DNA of 64,000 nucleotides from Plantago ovata. Its lineage: Eukaryota > Streptophyta > Magnoliopsida > Lamiales > Plantaginaceae. This document shows positions 20,083-32,719 of the stretch, piece by piece (position 1 is the stretch's first letter; every line of letters begins with the position of its first letter). The stretch is taken from contig CM051456.1 in the NCBI GenBank assembly GCA_028274465.1, forward strand, positions 113,513,397 through 113,577,396, written 5' to 3'. The translations under genes and the position numbers were made by a program. Below the pieces are notes generated by a model. It ran no database searches. It was not told the origin of the DNA and saw only the letters and a program-made list of their open reading frames with translations.

Positions 20083-23031
20083 ATGCCGATCGAGATGCCG
20101 AAAGGGCTTCCATTTTCAGTGGACACGTGGACGCCTGCTTCGAAGATGAAGAGGTATCATTTCCTCACTCACGCGCACAAGGACCACGCCCAGGGCATCA
20201 CCGCCCACGGTTCTTACCCGATCTACTCCACTCTCTTCACCAAAACTCTCACTCTCCGGTACTACCCTCAGGTAGGTATATACTATATAATTCGATATTG
20301 AACTCCTTAATGTGGTTTCTGAATTTGAAAACTGATTCGTGTGTTTTTTTTTTTGCTGTAGCTTGATGAATCCATGTTTATTTGTATCGAGGTCGGCCAA
20401 TCGCTGATTATCCAGGATCCTGATGGAGAATTTACAGTTACAGCCCTGGATGCCAATCATTGCCCAGGTATATGGCTCAACTTGAATTATGTTGTAGAAG
20501 CTGCTCTCTTATTGAATTTCATTATCACATTACATAATTTTTATGTACTAGTATGATTTCAGCCTCCAGTCGGGCGGGGGTGTATAAGCAACTATCGATT
20601 CGTTTTATGAATGTTATGGGTATGTAGGGTTGCTGCCAAGGACAAATAGTGTCTGAGTGCATACTAGTTTTCCTGCTGATTGATGTAAATGAAAATTAGA
20701 TGAGGGGTAATGAAGCTACTATGTTACTTGGCTAGGTGTGTATCTTCAAGTGAGATAGAGTGAAGTGTCAGTGTGTTACTACTCATATGCATGTGAAGTA
20801 TGGGGGGAAGGGGCAAAAAATGATTGTAAGAAACAGTGTGGAGTGATATGCTTTGGTGGAATGCATAACCTGCTGCTTTGTTGTTTTAACTAAAATGTCC
20901 TCTGATTTATAGAGGTATTAATCATTTCATTATGCCTGGACTGAGTAGGGAGAACCAAGGCCTCATGGATGATTGTAAAAGGTCTGATCCAGATCCAGAC
21001 AGGTCTTGATTATTTTAATGGTTTTCTGGTAGCATGGATTCACTTCGTATTGGTTGGATTGTGGATGAAGTTTAGCAGCTACTGTGCTCTATTTATTTAG
21101 ACAATCAACATGTTTTAGAGACTTTAAGATCTTTTATGGTATTCATTCATTTAAACACCGACTGTAGTTCTTCAACTGAAGATGAGAGCTTCTGTTTTTA
21201 CTTATCCAGTTTAGACCTGCCTTTTGTTGAAGCGTGATTAACAAAATGAAGTTTACGCTGTCAAATCATTTGTTCATTAACTAATATGGATTTGAATTTC
21301 AGGATCTGTGATGTTCCTCTTTGAAGGATATTTTGGTAACATTATGCACACGGGAGATTGCAGACTAGCCCCTGAGTGTTTGCAAAGCTTGCCGGATAAG
21401 TATGTCGGTAAGAGTGGGAAAAGCCCAAGATGTCCCCTTGATTACATCTTCTTAGATTGTACGTTCGGTCAATTTTCTGCAAAGATGCCTAGCAGACATT
21501 GGGCTGTCCAGCAGGTATACTAGCTCATCTGTCCTTAAATTTTAATACGAACATTGCTCTTGTTTTTCGTCAGTTTCTGTTCTCTTTGTCATTCTTTCTA
21601 GTATGTTCACTTACTGTAGTTTACGGAAGATCTCGCTTTTGTTTACCTGGCAAATCTGAACTTTCAACTTATCTGTAGGATCAGTAGACCCTGAGGTGGT
21701 GATAGATGTTTCACAATTAAGTGAGTCCTAGGGACATTTTAGATTCTGGACTTTCAGTATACCTTTGTATCAGTTACCCATCTAACTGTTTTATACTTTG
21801 CTTATTGAATCAAGCTCATTTTCTGTTGTGAATTAAAATGTTTGTGAGGCAGGTTATCAACTGTATATGGAAACACCCAGGTGCCAGTACCGTATATTTG
21901 ACATGCGATATGCTAGGGCAAGAAGAAATACTTGTAGAGGTGTCTCAAACATTTGGTAGCAAGATCTATGTTGATAAAGAGAAGAGTTCGGAATGCTTCA
22001 AAGCATTGGACCTCACAGTCCCTGAGAGCATAACACAAGACCCATCTTCCCGTTTCCATCTCTTTGACGGGTTCCCTAAATTGTATGAAAGAGCTGAGGC
22101 GAAGATAGCTGAGGCTCGTGCTAATTCCCTGAGAGAGCCTCTTATAATCCGTCCTTCTGCACAGTGGTATGCTTGTGGCGAAGGTATTTCCATGACAGAA
22201 AGTCAGGGAAAAGAACGATTTGACCGAGCTGTTAGAGACACGTATGGTGTATGGCATGTTTGTTACTCGATACACTCATCAAAAGATGAATTGGAATGGG
22301 CTCTGCAACTTCTAGCACCCAAATGGGTCGTGTCAACAACAACCAGTTGCAGAGCTACCGAGCTGAATTATGTTAAGAAGCACTGTTCCACTGACCATAG
22401 AGCTTCTAATGATTCTCTCTGGAGACTAATGGATATGGGTTCTATTGTATCAGCAGAGCCTGACATTGTAGTACATTCCAGCACCTCCTTTGAGATGGAA
22501 AACATTTCCATCAGCTGTGTAAAAAGACAACCTGAACCTGTGGTCATATCTTCATGCCAGAGGAAGCGGTTGAGTTTATCTCCTCCAAGCAAAAGACCCA
22601 TGGTCACATTATTTGGAAGAGCAAGACTTGGCCTACAAGATTCTTATTTCCCACAAGAGCAAAAGGAAGAACGATCTTCTAAGAGTGATCTGGTGGAGAG
22701 AGCATCCGCGGAACCAGAAGATTTGCCATCGCAAAAGGAAGAAATGTCTGAGGTGAAACATGAAATGCCAACCGAAACAAAAGAAGCTACTGTCTTAGAA
22801 GAAACACATCCCAATCCTCAAGTGTCAGAAAGACTTGGTCCCCAACGTACTTCTTACCCAGAAGACACGAAGACAACAGTTATATCTTCATCTGTTGGCT
22901 TGTCAACAGGCTACTCTGAGAACTTAAGAAGGTATTACAGGTCTATGCACCTGCCAGTCCCTGAGCCTCTTCCATCCCTCTTGGATCTTATAAAAGCAAA
23001 CAAGTTGCGACGTAGAGAATTTCGTAAATGA
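20083..23031 (+). CDS. SNM1/Apollo-type DNA cross-link repair nuclease (metallo-beta-lactamase/beta-CASP)
   Basis: Members are 5' exonucleases acting in interstrand cross-link repair or telomere end processing in the nucleus. Four exons, 20083-20271, 20362-20467, 21303-21514 and 21853-23031, join in phase to 561 residues. The metallo-beta-lactamase core starts almost at the N-terminus. Metal-binding motif 2 is HAHKDH at residues 30-35, ANHCPGSVMF gives motif 3, and HTGDCRL gives the motif 4 aspartate. The beta-CASP region follows (YLTCDMLGQEEIL, IRPSAQWYACG, VWHVCYSIHSSKDELEWAL). The tail from about residue 390 is charged and low-complexity (EEMSEVKHEM..), ending LPSLLDLIKANKLRRREFRK. The lack of a long N-terminal extension or UBZ finger argues for the Apollo/SNM1B-like class rather than SNM1A. 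I chose ATG 20083 because it begins the conserved core; upstream is a CT-rich 5' UTR. Confidence 0.93.
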
Positions 23032-23034
23032 TTT

Positions 23035-24995
23035 TCTTCAGCGGATAAAGTTTCTCCTTTAATTCTAGCAGCTACTTTAGCGATGAACCCCTCTGGAATC
23101 TATTTTCAAAAAACATATTTTCATTCTAACATTCACCTTTGAAGTGCAATATTAATGACTGTAAATTTAAAGTCCGAGTCAGATAGGATCATAGGAATAC
23201 AAGTACACTTTCTGCTGCTTGTTTTCATGAGCTAATATAACATTGTTGTCGTTTTCCATCGATCATCATGTTATCGTTGTTGTTGAATTACTGTTGTAGA
23301 CTAATTTCCTTTGTCAACCCTATTTGTATGCATGTTACAGAAACTAGCCATTTTTGCAACCCTATTTGCAACTTAGTTGGCGGACCGCGGATGCAGCGCT
23401 CTGATACAGGTGCAATAAATCTGTTTCCAAATACTCAATCCAGTTTATATAAACATTTCAAATGCAGGTAACTACTAGAAATTGTGCGTAAAGATTGTCA
23501 CTTGCCGTGGGGAATAAAGTAACACTAGTATGCGTGAATTGCATATTTGATGGAAGTCTTACTAACATAATTCATGGTTATAGGAATGTTGATAGTTTTT
23601 TCTGTATACAGTACATGCATAATAATGTACTTGAATGTTCTAGACTTATTAGTAGTATATATTGGGGCGCATCATAGTTAAGTTTAATGCATGATCCTCG
23701 GAAAGCGCATCTTTGGCATCAATTGTTTTACTTTGTATAATAATAATAATAATAATATATATACATAAAGAGATAAAGAGATAGTGTATACCCGAGATAG
23801 TCAAAACCAAATCACTATGGTTTAATTTGTTTTTTTAAATAAAAACGGTTAGTTTTAGATTTTATTGAAATTTAAAAAGGGTACAATGTTGGGAGGATGT
23901 ACCGCTCGAAGTTTACCATTCTCTAAGTTCCTATGAGCACTATTTACGGGATGTTCAAAATTTCACCCCTGAAATTGTTCCTAACATCATCCCCTAAATA
24001 AAAAAAAACCCTATATGTTATTTGATAATGTAAGAACTCCTAAAACCTTCTTATTTCAATCATAAAAAAATAAATAATAATAATTTAGTAGTACCTTTTA
24101 TATATTTATACACACACTTAATATTTATATATGTGTGGGACCATTATTTTAGGAGAGTTTTAGGAGGGTATAAATTTGAGAATAAATTTACAAACTCACT
24201 ACATATATAATTAAATTTATGTGAGCGCATCTTTTTTAAGATTCCTAAAATTAATTTGTTTTTTTTATCAATTTATTATGTTTGCTATCAAATTTAAATT
24301 TAGGTTAGAAATATATTTGAGAGTCATGTAACAATTGATGTAAAGATGCCATAAAGTCAACACAAACATTTGCACTTATTTTGACCCAAGAAAAGGATGT
24401 CTCCCAAGGACCACACATCATCAGCTGCCTTATCTTCTTCTCCTTCAATTCCAGTAGCTCGACATCACCATTACAATTCAGATGTTCATTTATCATCTTC
24501 CAAAGGATTAGTGAGTCTGTCTCAATCTCTATCCGCTGGTACGGTGGTAATGTCTCTCCCAGGCTAGATCGAGTCCCTTCGCCAATATTGTTACTACATA
24601 AGACCGTCTTTTCTTTTATGTTAAAGTTCTGCTGTTTTTACCGATTATGTTAAAGTTCTGCTGTTTTTTTTCTTTTATTTCTCCATTTTCTTTATCTTCT
24701 TTTTTATAACTTATATTTTTTTTTTCATTTTCATTTATATCATTCAATTTCATTAATTTATTCTTTTGTTTTATTTTCTTTTCTTTTAGATTTTGTCATC
24801 TCCACTTTTTTTCGTTTTCTTTTATATTTGCTATTTAAAAGTTGATATTCGATTTTATGTTTTAAAATTATATACCAATGTTATTTTAAATTTAAACTTT
24901 CATACTTAAATGAAATATTTACAACGGAATTTAAAATCGGAATAGATGATAAGTTATAAATAATAATACATGAGAATTTAAAACTCACTTTCAGA
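23035..24995. other. Intergenic, AT-rich, no gene
   Basis: Contains the 3' UTR of the Apollo-like gene (to about 23250), a short (AAT)n run at about 23740-23757, and long AT-rich stretches. Short frames near 23268, 23495 and 24381 have no recognisable domain or gene context. Confidence 0.5.
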
Positions 24996-25002
24996 AGAAA
25001 AA

Positions 25003-26255
25003 AAAAGTATGTTACTCCCAAACCTTTTTAAAATTGTATTTTACCCAAATATCTTTTTAAAATGCCATTCTCCCATTTTACTTTTTTAAAATGTGGCAGT
25101 TTACCCAATTTTACTAACACCGTTAGTATTTACTATTTACGTTAAATATATTTACAAAAGACCCTCCGGACTATATGTCTATGACAAAATCAAAACTCCA
25201 TTAAATCATCAATCTAAAACGAAAGATTAGTAATACAAAAATAATAAATAACATCATCATCTAAGGTAATCATCCAACATCATAGCAGTAGAATAAAAAG
25301 ATAAGGAAAAAAATAAAAAACGAAGAAGAAGAATAAGAAGAGGAATAATGACCTGGGGTAGTAATTGGCGTAATTAGATGGAGAGGATATATTGATTGAT
25401 AATCACAACCTGCACGGAGAAACAAATAGAAATTTGTAAACAATCTTAATGATTTACATTATACCGACAAACAGATTGGAAATCAAACTTCCGGCCCCTT
25501 TTTTCATCTCTATTACCGGTCACTTACATTACTACTCTTTCGTTCCAATCTTATTTTCTTTTTCTTTTTCTTTTTCTTTTTTTTAAGCAGCAAAATTTTT
25601 ATTAATAACAGAGCATAAAAAATACTCCAGAACCTTTACAACTCAAATACACGGAACAAGCTCCGGATTTACAATGTAGAAATAGTCGACCCTTTTGAGA
25701 CCAATCTCGACCGCTAGTGACAAAACCAGATTACTACTACAACAACTAACCATCAGCAACTAAACATCAATCATTACATGCTTATCTTTAGATCAAGTCC
25801 ATGTACATTACTAATTGATCATATACTACCAGCAAGCATTTCCAAAAAGCTCATCATGTCACAAACCAGGATGATTGTATCATTTGAACAGTCAATTCCT
25901 CAAGATAAATACTAGTCCTGGCGAACGTTCTACACCCTATGCCCTTTCGGACAAGTGATAAAAAATTTAATGATGTGATCCGGGGTAGCATACAAGTTAG
26001 AGCTCATACCTCAATAAAAACGCACCCCAGCAATCGTTCTAATCTTCTTGCCTACTGGAGTTTTGATTTTGTCCGAGAAATATAGTTCGTATAGTAGTAG
26101 GGACTTTTGTAAATACTTAACGGAAATGCTCACGGGTAAACTACCAATTTTAAGAAAAGGTTTGGTGGTAGCATGACATTTTAAAAAGATATCTGGGTAA
26201 AGTGCAACTTTTAAAAAAGGTTTGGGGGCAACATACTTTTTTTTCTTTCTAAAAA
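25003..26255. mobile_element. DNA transposon-like element with ~200-bp terminal inverted repeats
   Basis: The left end (25003-25205, aaaagtatgttactcccaaacc.. to aaaatcaaaactcc) is matched in reverse complement by the right end (26055-26249), at perhaps 75-80% by eye. Long TIRs and a non-coding interior suggest a non-autonomous Mutator-like element. I could not define an exact target duplication. Inside is a minus-strand LINE-like 3' tail at about 25575-25700. The element abuts a Harbinger transposase fragment. Confidence 0.6.
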
Positions 26256-26309
26256 TTAACTTACAAATCCCTAATAAAAAAATCCATACACTTACTTTAA
26301 AACTAATTC

Positions 26310-26575
26310 TACCACATTCAACTCCATGCTTCTGCCATGTTAGTTCATTCAAATTCTTTTGCAATAACAAAGCCCTACCAGAATCAATTGAGTTCATTCT
26401 AGTTTTCACAAAATTCTTCCATGTGTATGGAATATCGTGTTGAGGTACAACGAAATAGTCATCTACTTGCTCATAGTCGCCTCTTTTGCAGTGATGCACG
26501 TACTTGTGGCCTTCATCCTGGACAATCATATTGTGCATAATAATGCAACACCTAATTACTTTCGAAAGTAATTAC
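26310..26575 (-). pseudogene. PIF/Harbinger transposase C-terminal fragment
   Basis: On the minus strand the frame reads IRCCIIMHNMIVQDEG.. and continues to RALLLQKNLNELTWQKHG at about 26315. C-I-I-(L/M)-HNMIV-(E/Q)-DE is a hallmark of the HARBI1/DDE_Tnp_4 nuclease C-terminus, and a LxEHLW-(x)-HG-like end is usual. The catalytic DDE region, its N-terminus and the partner MYB-like gene are absent here. Dead fragment. Confidence 0.8.
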
Positions 26576-26579
26576 AAGG

Positions 26580-27312
<733 letters not shown>

Positions 27313-27850
27313 ACGTATCATATACGTCCCTTTATCTTATTATTTTGAATTTTGACGTTTCCACGTATCCATCCCCGTCCATGTGCTTCTTAGGTAGAAC
27401 GTTTTTAACTAAATTGTAGGAATTAAATTAGGTGACACTTATTAATTTGATCGTTAATTAGATGTTACAAGTGTAACCACTGCGACACCCTTTAGTAGTA
27501 ATAGAGGATTTGTAGTCCAGAGGGAGCACAAGTGTCACGAAGCTTATAATATCTTAGAAAGGTATATCTTACCTAATGTATCAAGAGTAACACTATTTGA
27601 TAATTTTCCCTAAAAACTAACCGGACTTATGAGTCCTCTAATTCTCTTGTAATATAAGTTGGCATGAATCACATGATCGTCTAACATGTAATCAGGGACC
27701 GCCTGTATTATTGATATATAGTTAATGCGAACTTAGATTTTTATTCTCATTTTGACACTCTCAGCCACATACAAGATTTCCTTTTCTGGTTTCATTTTGT
27801 CCTCATCACTAGTTCTCATAGTGTTTTGAGCTACAGATCTAGTTAAACAT

Positions 27851-29959
27851 ATGGCTCCTGGTGTGGTGATTAGAGATGACGGAAAACAGTACAATGGAAG
27901 AGTTACACCGTTCGTTCTGCTATCCTGTATGGTGGCGGCTTCTGGTGGAATTATGTTCGGCTATGATACTGGAGTTTCAGGTTCTTTTTCACTCAGTCGT
28001 TTCTTTTTCGTATGTCCCCTGTTACTTCATCATTTGTCACTTAAGATTTGAACTTGTTTTATGAACATTTCATTAGTTAAGCTAGTCAGCGGCCGAGCCA
28101 GGAAGGCAGTTGTTTACTTGTTTCATTTTCGTGTGTCCCTTGTAACTTCATCATTTTGTTTTTGAACTTGTTTTATGAACATTTCGTTAGTTAAGGTAGT
28201 CAGCGGCCTAGCCAGGAAGGCAGTTGTTTCTTTTTCGTATGTCCTTTGTAACTTCATCATTTTGTCACGTAAGATTTGTACTTGTTTTATGAACATTTCG
28301 TTAGTTAAGGTAGTCAGCGGCCGTGCCAGGAAGGGTAGTTACATCCCTGTAGTCTAATAATCCACTGCCCACCCCTCTAGATAAGGGTGGGTAAAATTGA
28401 TGTGTTTATTTAATTGACTCTTATAAGACTTTACATGAAGGTGGGGTGACATCAATGGATCCATTCTTGAAGAAATTCTTTCCAAGTGTGTATTATGACA
28501 AGATGAATGAAGATCACAAGATAAGCAACTACTGCAAATTTGATAGCCTTATATTGACATCTTTCACCTCATCCCTCTATATAGCCGGCCTTATTTCCTC
28601 GTTTTTCGCATCGATGGTCACCCAGGACTATGGCCGCAAGCCATCGATCATAATTGGTGGACTTGCATACATGATTGGCGCGGTCCTGGGTGGTGTCGCC
28701 TACAACATTTACATGCTAATATTAGGCCGTGTTCTGCTTGGTGTTGGCCTGGGTTTTACTAATCAGGTGACCATCAAGTTCTATATAGATCGCATACTTT
28801 TATGTTACACTACTAACAAAAAAATGTTTTATGTTGTCAACAGGCAGTTCCAATATATCTAGCAGAAATGGCACCATCCAAATACAGAGGAGCTTTCAAC
28901 GTTGCGTTCCAGATCTGCATTAGCATTGGTTACAACACGGCTACACTTATAAATTATGGGACAGTGAGTATTAAGGGTGGCTGGGGATGGCGAATTTCCC
29001 TTGGAATGGCTTGCATACCAGCCTTGATTATTGCATTTGGGGCATTTTTCCTACCAGAGACACCTAATAGTGTTGTCCAACTTTCAAACGATCAGGAAAA
29101 GGCCAAACTCTTGTTACAAAGAATTCGTGGAGTAGATGATGTCCAAGCCGAACTTGATGACCTAACCGAAGCAAGTTATGCCTCGAAAGCAGTCAAACAC
29201 CCTTTCAAGAACCTAATGCAGAGAAAATACAGACCCCAACTAGTGATGTCTGTATTGATACCGTTCTTTCAGCAAATAAGTGGAATCAATGCAATATCCT
29301 TTTATTCGCCAATACTGTTTCTAACAATTGGTTCAGGCGAAAGTGCATCACTTCTGTCTGCCACAGTTACAGGAACTATTGGATCATTATTCACTTTGAT
29401 AACGGTGTTGATGGTTGATAAGCTTGGAAGAAGGCCTTTGTTGCTTATAGGTGGAGTTTTCATGTTCATTTCGCAAATACTAGTTGGCTCGTTAATGGCA
29501 GCTATGCTAGGCGACGAAGGTGAGCTGAGTAAAGGGTATGCTCTGGTTGTTGTGATCTTGATTTGTGTGTTCATTTCTGCATTTGGTTTGTCTTGGGGAC
29601 CTCTAGGATGGGTCGTGGCTAGTGAGATTTTTCCACTTGAAGTTCGTTCAGCAGGGCAGAGTATCGTGGTGGCTGTCAACCTTTTCATGACGTTCATTAT
29701 CGCGGAAGTATTCCTAACAACGTTGTGCCATCTGAAGTGGGGAATCTTTTTCTTTTTCGCGGTGTGGGTGGTATTGATGTCGATATTCGTCTACTTCCTC
29801 TTGCCTGAGACTAAGGGCATTCCCATTGAGACGATGGACAAAGTTTGGGGAGAGCATTTCTTCTGGAGGAAGTTTGTTGATAGATCAGTTGGGGAGAGCA
29901 TTCCTTCTGATGAAACAGATTTGGGGAGAGCATTTCTTCTGGACAAGGAAGAAATATAG
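27851..29959 (+). CDS. STP-type monosaccharide/H+ symporter
   Basis: Plasma-membrane sugar transporter of the MFS, importing hexoses with protons. Three exons, 27851-27980, 28441-28766 and 28844-29959, splice in phase to 523 residues, typical for STPs. Visible features: [35 protein letters not shown] across the first junction, TM1 and the extracellular loop, C-KFDS before TM2, DYGRKPS, GRVLLGVGLGF, QAVPIYLAEMAPSKYRGAFN, PETPNS, QQISGINAISFYSP, DKLGRRPLL, GPLGWVVASEIFPLEVRSAGQS and PETKGIPIETM. About 12 membrane segments are evident. The C-terminal 40 codons contain three near-copies of TTGGGGAGAGCAT(T)..CTTCTG (29846, 29892, 29922), so the tail was extended by micro-duplication. A hAT-like element begins about 10 bp after the stop. 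Confidence 0.95.
27997..28337 (+). repeat. Three tandem ~110-bp repeats in STP intron 1
   Basis: Units near 27999, 28118 and 28230 share TTTTCGTATGTCC..TTACTTCATCAT, GAACTTGTTTTATGAACATTTC and GTCAGCGGCC(G/T)(A/T)GCCAGGAAGG. They make up most of the 460-bp intron, which is the position where most plant STPs have their first intron. Confidence 0.85.
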
Positions 29960-30324
29960 AAATGCAACCAGGAGTCTTCTAGGGTTAGGCAGGCTTCGCC
30001 CTGCCTGATATCAGGCAAACTGATCTAGACCATTAGATCTTTGATCTAATGGTTCACAACACTTCGCCAAAAAATATTTGGCGATCGCCTTTCGCCTTAT
30101 CCTTCGCCTTGTCGCCTTATTAATATTTTAATTAATAAATTATAATAAAAATATTAATATTTTATAAAATGTCATTTTTACCCTCCAAAAAATAAAAAAT
30201 TTAATATTTTTTTTATAATTTCGATTTATTAATATTTTTTGGACGATTTATTTTATTATTTTTATTAAATTAAATTATTTATTAATGAATTTGAAAATAT
30301 TTAATTATAGTTACCAAAAATATT

Positions 30325-30400
30325 CAAAGCTAGGATTTGAACCTGAGACCTTTGGCTAAATAGCACAAGACTAAACCACCAAGCTACCAATTACTTTGTT
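30325..30400 (-). mobile_element. tRNA-like SINE head
   Basis: On the minus strand TGGTAGCTTGGTGGTTTAG (A box) and CAGGTTCAAATCCTAG (B box) are spaced as in a tRNA. There is no complete tRNA fold or CCA context, so it is a SINE or tRNA relic within the larger element. Confidence 0.55.
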
Positions 30401-30908
30401 CATTAATCACTATTACTTTATACAGTATTATAATAGAAAATTAATAGTCAACCTAAATTTATAATTAATTGAACACTCATTCACGTCTCTCTCTTGCTGC
30501 TGCTGCCTCTCTCAGTCGACTTCTCATAAGAAAAAACAGTGACATGTTGCTCATTCTCGTCTATTTTCCCATTCGCATTCCCATATAATTGACTTGTTCC
30601 AACTCATGAATTAGAGTGGACAAAGGAAGCTAAAAAGTGTTCATGGAGCTTCCAAACAAAAGATTATTCACAAATAGAAATTATTTAATTTCTTTAATTT
30701 TATATAAATGGGCGTATCCTAATAAAATTGATATGTCAAAATTCAATTTAGTCCATAAAGGATCAGAAATATATCGGTTAAATATCTACATTTAACCCGG
30801 AATTTGATCTGACAACATAATAATAAAGTTGACAACAAGATAACCGATTCCAAATTATCCAAATTAATATTGACACAAATTCATCAGATTAAAAATATAT
30901 TTGAACTG

Positions 30909-31030
30909 AATAAATCGAATCAAATTTAACCCGAAATTTGTTATGATAAAAAATAAATCGAATCAAATTTAACCCGAAATTTGTTATGATAAAAAATAAA
31001 TCGAATCAAATTTAATCCGAAATTATCCGA
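30909..31030 (+). repeat. Tandem repeat, 43-bp period, ~2.7 copies
   Basis: Copies of AATAAATCGAATCAAATTTA.. begin at 30909, 30952 and 30995. The unit also carries the acccgaaattt motif that is scattered through 30800-31100 and again in 51300-51790. Confidence 0.9.
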
Positions 31031-31582
31031 TTTGAATTTGAGTGGGATACAACCGTTCCTATTTAAATTTAGTTTGTATTCACCCAAACGAAAATAATCA
31101 AAATTGTGCATACAGATGACAAAAATGGCCAACAAATATTCACATATTTATTTTATATGTCTAAATTTAAAATCGATTTAATAGATTATATTAGGGTTAT
31201 TTTAAATGGGCTACATCTCTCTTAATTTTATTATCCGATTAGAATATTATTCACAATATTGATAAAAATTTATATTAATTTTAATTGTATATATAGGTGT
31301 AACCTTAATCCGACTACTCATCATAAATATATAGGTTACTAATCGAAGAGCCAATCCTACAAAACAAGAATAAAATTGACCAAACGAGAAACTGATTCGA
31401 AATTTATTTTCACAAAAATTCATTCGATCCCAAGCAAATGATAAAAGTGATATCAAAATATTTGATCTCAAGCAAAAAGATATAAATTAAATAGATTTAC
31501 CATTCTACTAATGCTACACTACATAACTAAAAAAACAACATTTAGATTACTAAATAATTGACACAAAAAAAAAAAAAAGTAT

Positions 31583-31722
31583 CGGCCTGAGCCCGGCCCG
31601 GGCCTGGGCCTAATGTTCAGGCCCGCCCTGGGCCATGGGCCGGGCCGGGCCTGGGCTTGGTGCTAGTCTTCCCGGGCCCGATCGGGCCTCTTAAAGCCCG
31701 ACCCGACCCATTGCCATCCCTA
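31583..31722. repeat. GGGCC-rich transposon end
   Basis: Dense GGCCCGGGCC motifs end in acccattgccatcccta, the inverse of the TAGGGATGGCAATGGGT terminus seen on many plant hAT-type elements. A second GC-rich cluster lies at 32355-32470. I could not pair the ends into one element. Confidence 0.45.
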
Positions 31723-32254
31723 TACTCAACAAACTAACAAATGATAACAATCAGTCAGATACGAGATAATGGATAAGTGCATTAATCTTCTCCAATGAAA
31801 CATTCACTATAAAATGAGTCAAACCTTCAGACTCATAATACCAACTTACATTGTCTTAACTCTATCACAATTATAGAAGCAACTTAGTAGCCTCATATAC
31901 GTAACAAGTCATGATATATGTTGTTTTATCCGTTCTTAGTGTCAATTAGTTTATTATTTAATATAAATGTAGGAAAATTCATAAATAATAAATCAACTAG
32001 ACAACACGTTTACAAACTAGTCATCATGTGAGTCATATGGTAAGGATGGACATTGTTGAGGTTAGAATAATGAGTAATTCCGTTGGTCAATCAACCAGAG
32101 TAAAAAAACAATGAGAAATAATTATAGTTTAAGATTAAGAATATAAAATGAAATGCAAATTCACAATTAAAATGTTAAATGTTTACATTATACAAAATAC
32201 ATTACTTAAATTTATAACATCATCAATTCAACCAAATTGGAATATTCTCCTATT

Positions 32255-32320
32255 GGTTAAGTAAGTTGACTTCCACTGTGGTGGCTTGGGTTCAAATCCC
32301 ACTTCCAACATTAAAATTAC
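32255..32320 (+). mobile_element. tRNA-like SINE head
   Basis: A-box-like TTGGTTAAGTAAGTTG and B-box GGGTTCAAATCCC are at tRNA-like spacing and are followed by a T-rich stretch. Probably a SINE nested in the hAT-like element. Confidence 0.5.
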
Positions 32321-32719
32321 TATTTTTTTAATTAGATGCAAAGATGGGATATGAATCTGGGCCGGACCTTCCCGGTCCGTTTCTGACCGGCGGTATGTTC
32401 TCGGGCCCGGGCCGGACCTTCCCGGTTCTCGGGCCCGGCCCGAACCGTCATCAGCCCACCTAGCCCGAATAATAAAAGATTATAATAATAATAATAAATG
32501 TAAATATTTTTATTTTACTATATTTTTTAATAACTGTATTTATTATTCTAATTCAAGGTTATTTAAGTAAATTTATATTTAATTGATAAATAAATAAAAT
32601 AATTATTTTAACTTTTTAGCGAAGGGTTGGCGAAGGCGAATGACGTGGCGACTTTTGATTGGGTGCCTGTTGTCAGGCAAGGCGAAAGTCGCCTGCCTGT
32701 AGAAAAGTCCATGCAACTA

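Larger units (their letters stand above)
29970..32710. mobile_element. hAT-like element (~2.7 kb) in the STP 3' UTR
   Basis: The ends are inverted copies: left AGGAGTCTTCTA..AGGCAGGC.TTCGCCCTGCCTGATATCAGGC and right (reverse complement) TGGACTTTTCTA.CAGGCAGGC..TTCGCCTTGCCTGACAACAGGC. They are flanked by ATGCAAC at 29962-29968 and 32711-32717, consistent with a slightly decayed 8-bp hAT duplication. The sub-termini carry many TTCGCC/GGCGAA motifs. No transposase frame is present. The interior holds tRNA-like SINE pieces, a 43-bp tandem repeat and GC-rich GGGCC clusters, so it is a nest of insertions. Confidence 0.72.
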
